A stretch of 64,000 nucleotides of DNA from Serratia quinivorans (GTDB lineage: Bacteria; Pseudomonadota; Gammaproteobacteria; Enterobacterales; Enterobacteriaceae): the NCBI RefSeq assembly GCF_946227985.1, contig NZ_CAMKGL010000001.1, positions 1,426,001 through 1,490,000 on the forward strand. The letters run 5' to 3'. Each line of letters begins with the position of its first letter. The first letter of the stretch is position 1. This document shows positions 63,337-64,000 of the stretch, piece by piece. Both the position numbers and the translations under genes were made by a program. The notes beneath the pieces are model-generated. The model was not told the DNA's origin, did no database searches, and was given only the letters and a program-made list of their open reading frames with translations.

Positions 63337-63575
63337 TTGGCACGCCCCGGATTGATAATTGTGGCACCGGCGCGTGAGGCGCGTTCAATAGCTCGTGTCT
63401 GACGATTCTGGAAATAAAGGTTTGCGGCAAACGTCGCGATACCGATGATGATACCGATGACAATCGCCCAATCGTTCAGCGTCAGATCGTTAAGTAATTT
63501 CCCCACCTTCCCCACCAGCACAAGAAACCCCGAAGAGAGGTAGGCCGCGAGGCTTGCTTTCTCCTGCATTTTCAT
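63333..63575 (-). CDS. holin/pinholin (class II, S-type)
   Basis: An 80-residue protein starting MKMQEKASLAAYLSSGFLVL, with two hydrophobic segments (about 8-24 and 32-51) separated by LLNDLTLND and a basic tail (NRQTRAIERASRAG). The pattern is that of the S protein of P21 and 933W. Start at 63575 follows GGTGGAG; 17 upstream codons include a hairpin and are excluded. With a SAR endolysin next, a pinholin that depolarises the membrane is likely. Confidence 0.78.
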   Translation of the reverse strand: MKMQEKASLAAYLSSGFLVLVGKVGKLLNDLTLNDWAIVIGIIIGIATFAANLYFQNRQTRAIERASRAGATIINPGRAK

Positions 63576-63601
63576 ACTCCACCTCCCCTGCTTGGGGGAA
63601 T

Positions 63602-63634
63602 AAAAAAAGCCTGCTGGGCGAACCATGCAGGCTT
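63602..63634 (-). terminator. leader hairpin before the holin gene
   Basis: On the minus strand AGCCTGC-loop-GCAGGCT with seven T, then ATTCCCCC and the holin ribosome site. Confidence 0.7.
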
Positions 63635-63653
63635 AGGACTGACCAATAAAAAA

Positions 63654-63681
63654 GCCGAAGTAGCTTTAAGCATACTCCGGC
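63654..63681 (-). terminator. terminator after the right-edge gene (element A)
   Basis: On the minus strand GCCGGAGT-loop-ACTTCGGC followed by six T; the conserved tail GAAATTTAGCGCG lies at 63690-63702 on the plus strand. Confidence 0.7.
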
Positions 63682-63720
63682 ATCTTTCGGAAATTTAGCG
63701 CGTTTTTTTGGCTCGGTCAA

Positions 63721-64000
63721 TCAATCTAGTGTTTCATTTCTAGACGGTTGGATATTGATGTTCGGTAAGGTGATTTCTCCGCGATATGCAGCCTCTATGA
63801 CCTTGGCAAAGAATAATTTCTTTCTGAAATCAAACTCACCTTCTTCCCGCATTTTTACGATACATTCATTTTCTGGAATATCTTTTAATAGATGCGGATA
63901 TTTTAACCCAAACCAACTCCAATAAATCACCGTCTCCACGGCCCATTCTTTTTTCAGCGAATTATATATACATATTGCATCTAAAATAGCAAAATCATTA
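63721..64000 (-). CDS. unrecognised protein, 3' part (continues past right edge)
   Basis: The frame is open from the window edge to a stop at 63721, giving at least 92 residues, with NDFAILDAICIYNSLKKEWA at the left and VIEAAYRGEITLPNI near the C-terminus. A GTG at 63939 could start a 72-residue version, but sequence upstream keeps the same coding-like composition, so the gene probably begins outside. It lies between the (unseen) late regulator and the holin, where Stx phages carry cargo. No family recognised; AT-rich relative to the structural genes. Confidence 0.5.
   Translation of the reverse strand, partial: NDFAILDAICIYNSLKKEWAVETVIYWSWFGLKYPHLLKDIPENECIVKMREEGEFDFRKKLFFAKVIEAAYRGEITLPNINIQPSRNETLD

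Larger units (their letters stand above)
31990..64000. mobile_element. prophage, late region of a 933W-like short-tailed phage (left end inside window, right end outside)
   Basis: An uninterrupted leftward block of lysis, packaging, capsid, tail and injection genes ends next to ydiJ. Features shared with Stx phage 933W and relatives are a portal of about 710 residues, a 407-residue N4-gp56-type capsid protein, and a virion protein of over 2700 residues at the end of the late operon. The order lysis-terminase-portal-scaffold-capsid is also the same. No tape-measure or sheath genes are present, agreeing with a podovirus. Integrase, repressor, replication and antiterminator genes are not seen. 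Reading frames are intact, so the element may be functional. Confidence 0.9.

Noticed and set aside
31894..64000. Search for integrase, repressor, transposase, CRISPR array or toxin-antitoxin genes in the prophage part
   Set aside because: None could be supported; the early half of the prophage must lie outside the window, and no regularly spaced CRISPR-like repeats were seen.

Overview
The window looks like an enterobacterial chromosome close to Serratia. The order of the housekeeping genes (nemR-nemA, gloA-rnt-grxD-mepH-sodB-ynhF-purR, punR/punC-cfa-ribC-mdtK-valine tRNAs, pykF-lpp-ldtE-sufESDCBA, menI-ydiJ) is the E. coli/Yersiniaceae order, with moderately high GC and protein sequences close to but distinct from E. 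coli. The genus is inferred from gene content only; no search was possible.

Positions 1-31900 are core chromosome. From left to right: the start of a LysR regulator divergent from an NAD(P)-binding oxidoreductase; eptA (lipid A phosphoethanolamine transferase) behind a PmrA-box-like direct repeat; the nemRA electrophile-response pair with a palindromic NemR operator; idi; gloA; rnt; grxD; mepH; sodB; the 29-residue membrane protein gene ynhF; purR; the divergent punR/punC purine pair; cfa with two likely promoters and a long leader; an I78-type lipoprotein; ribC; mdtK; three tandem tRNA-Val(GAC) genes; a small cupin; pykF with a Cra-like operator; lpp; ldtE; and the complete sufABCDSE operon behind a Fur-box-like palindrome. 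A second, exact 7-1-7 Fur box drives an unrecognised gene beside suf. menI and ydiJ close the core segment.

From about 32.0 kb to the right edge the window holds the late half of a prophage, transcribed leftward. Its layout matches short-tailed Stx-phage-933W-like podoviruses: holin, SAR endolysin, Rz/Rz1, small and large terminase, a portal of about 700 residues, scaffold, a 407-residue N4-gp56-type major capsid protein, head-tail adaptors, a tail fibre ending in an SGNH esterase domain, tail hub proteins, internal virion proteins, and one giant 2704-residue polyvalent protein. Integrase, repressor, replication and Q genes are not in the window and should lie beyond 64 kb. The left junction is marked by an inverted repeat and a cluster of TGCCCC-like repeats resembling integrase arm sites.

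Four accessory genes stand out in the prophage: an AT-rich, opposite-strand gene with two zinc-finger-like CxxC pairs and a DUF4145-like C-terminus (40746-41525); a 56-codon gene behind a very good LexA/SOS box (41649-41819); a three-helix membrane protein between portal and scaffold (56750-57100); and a small membrane protein at the junction (32228-32440). Intrinsic-terminator-like hairpins precede at least eight late genes, mostly within a few tens of bases of the start codon. Four of these hairpins, one of them lying behind the right-edge gene, share an extra conserved tail, and two of those four face opposite-strand accessory genes and carry promoter-like boxes. This suggests mobile terminator/promoter cassettes used with late antitermination.
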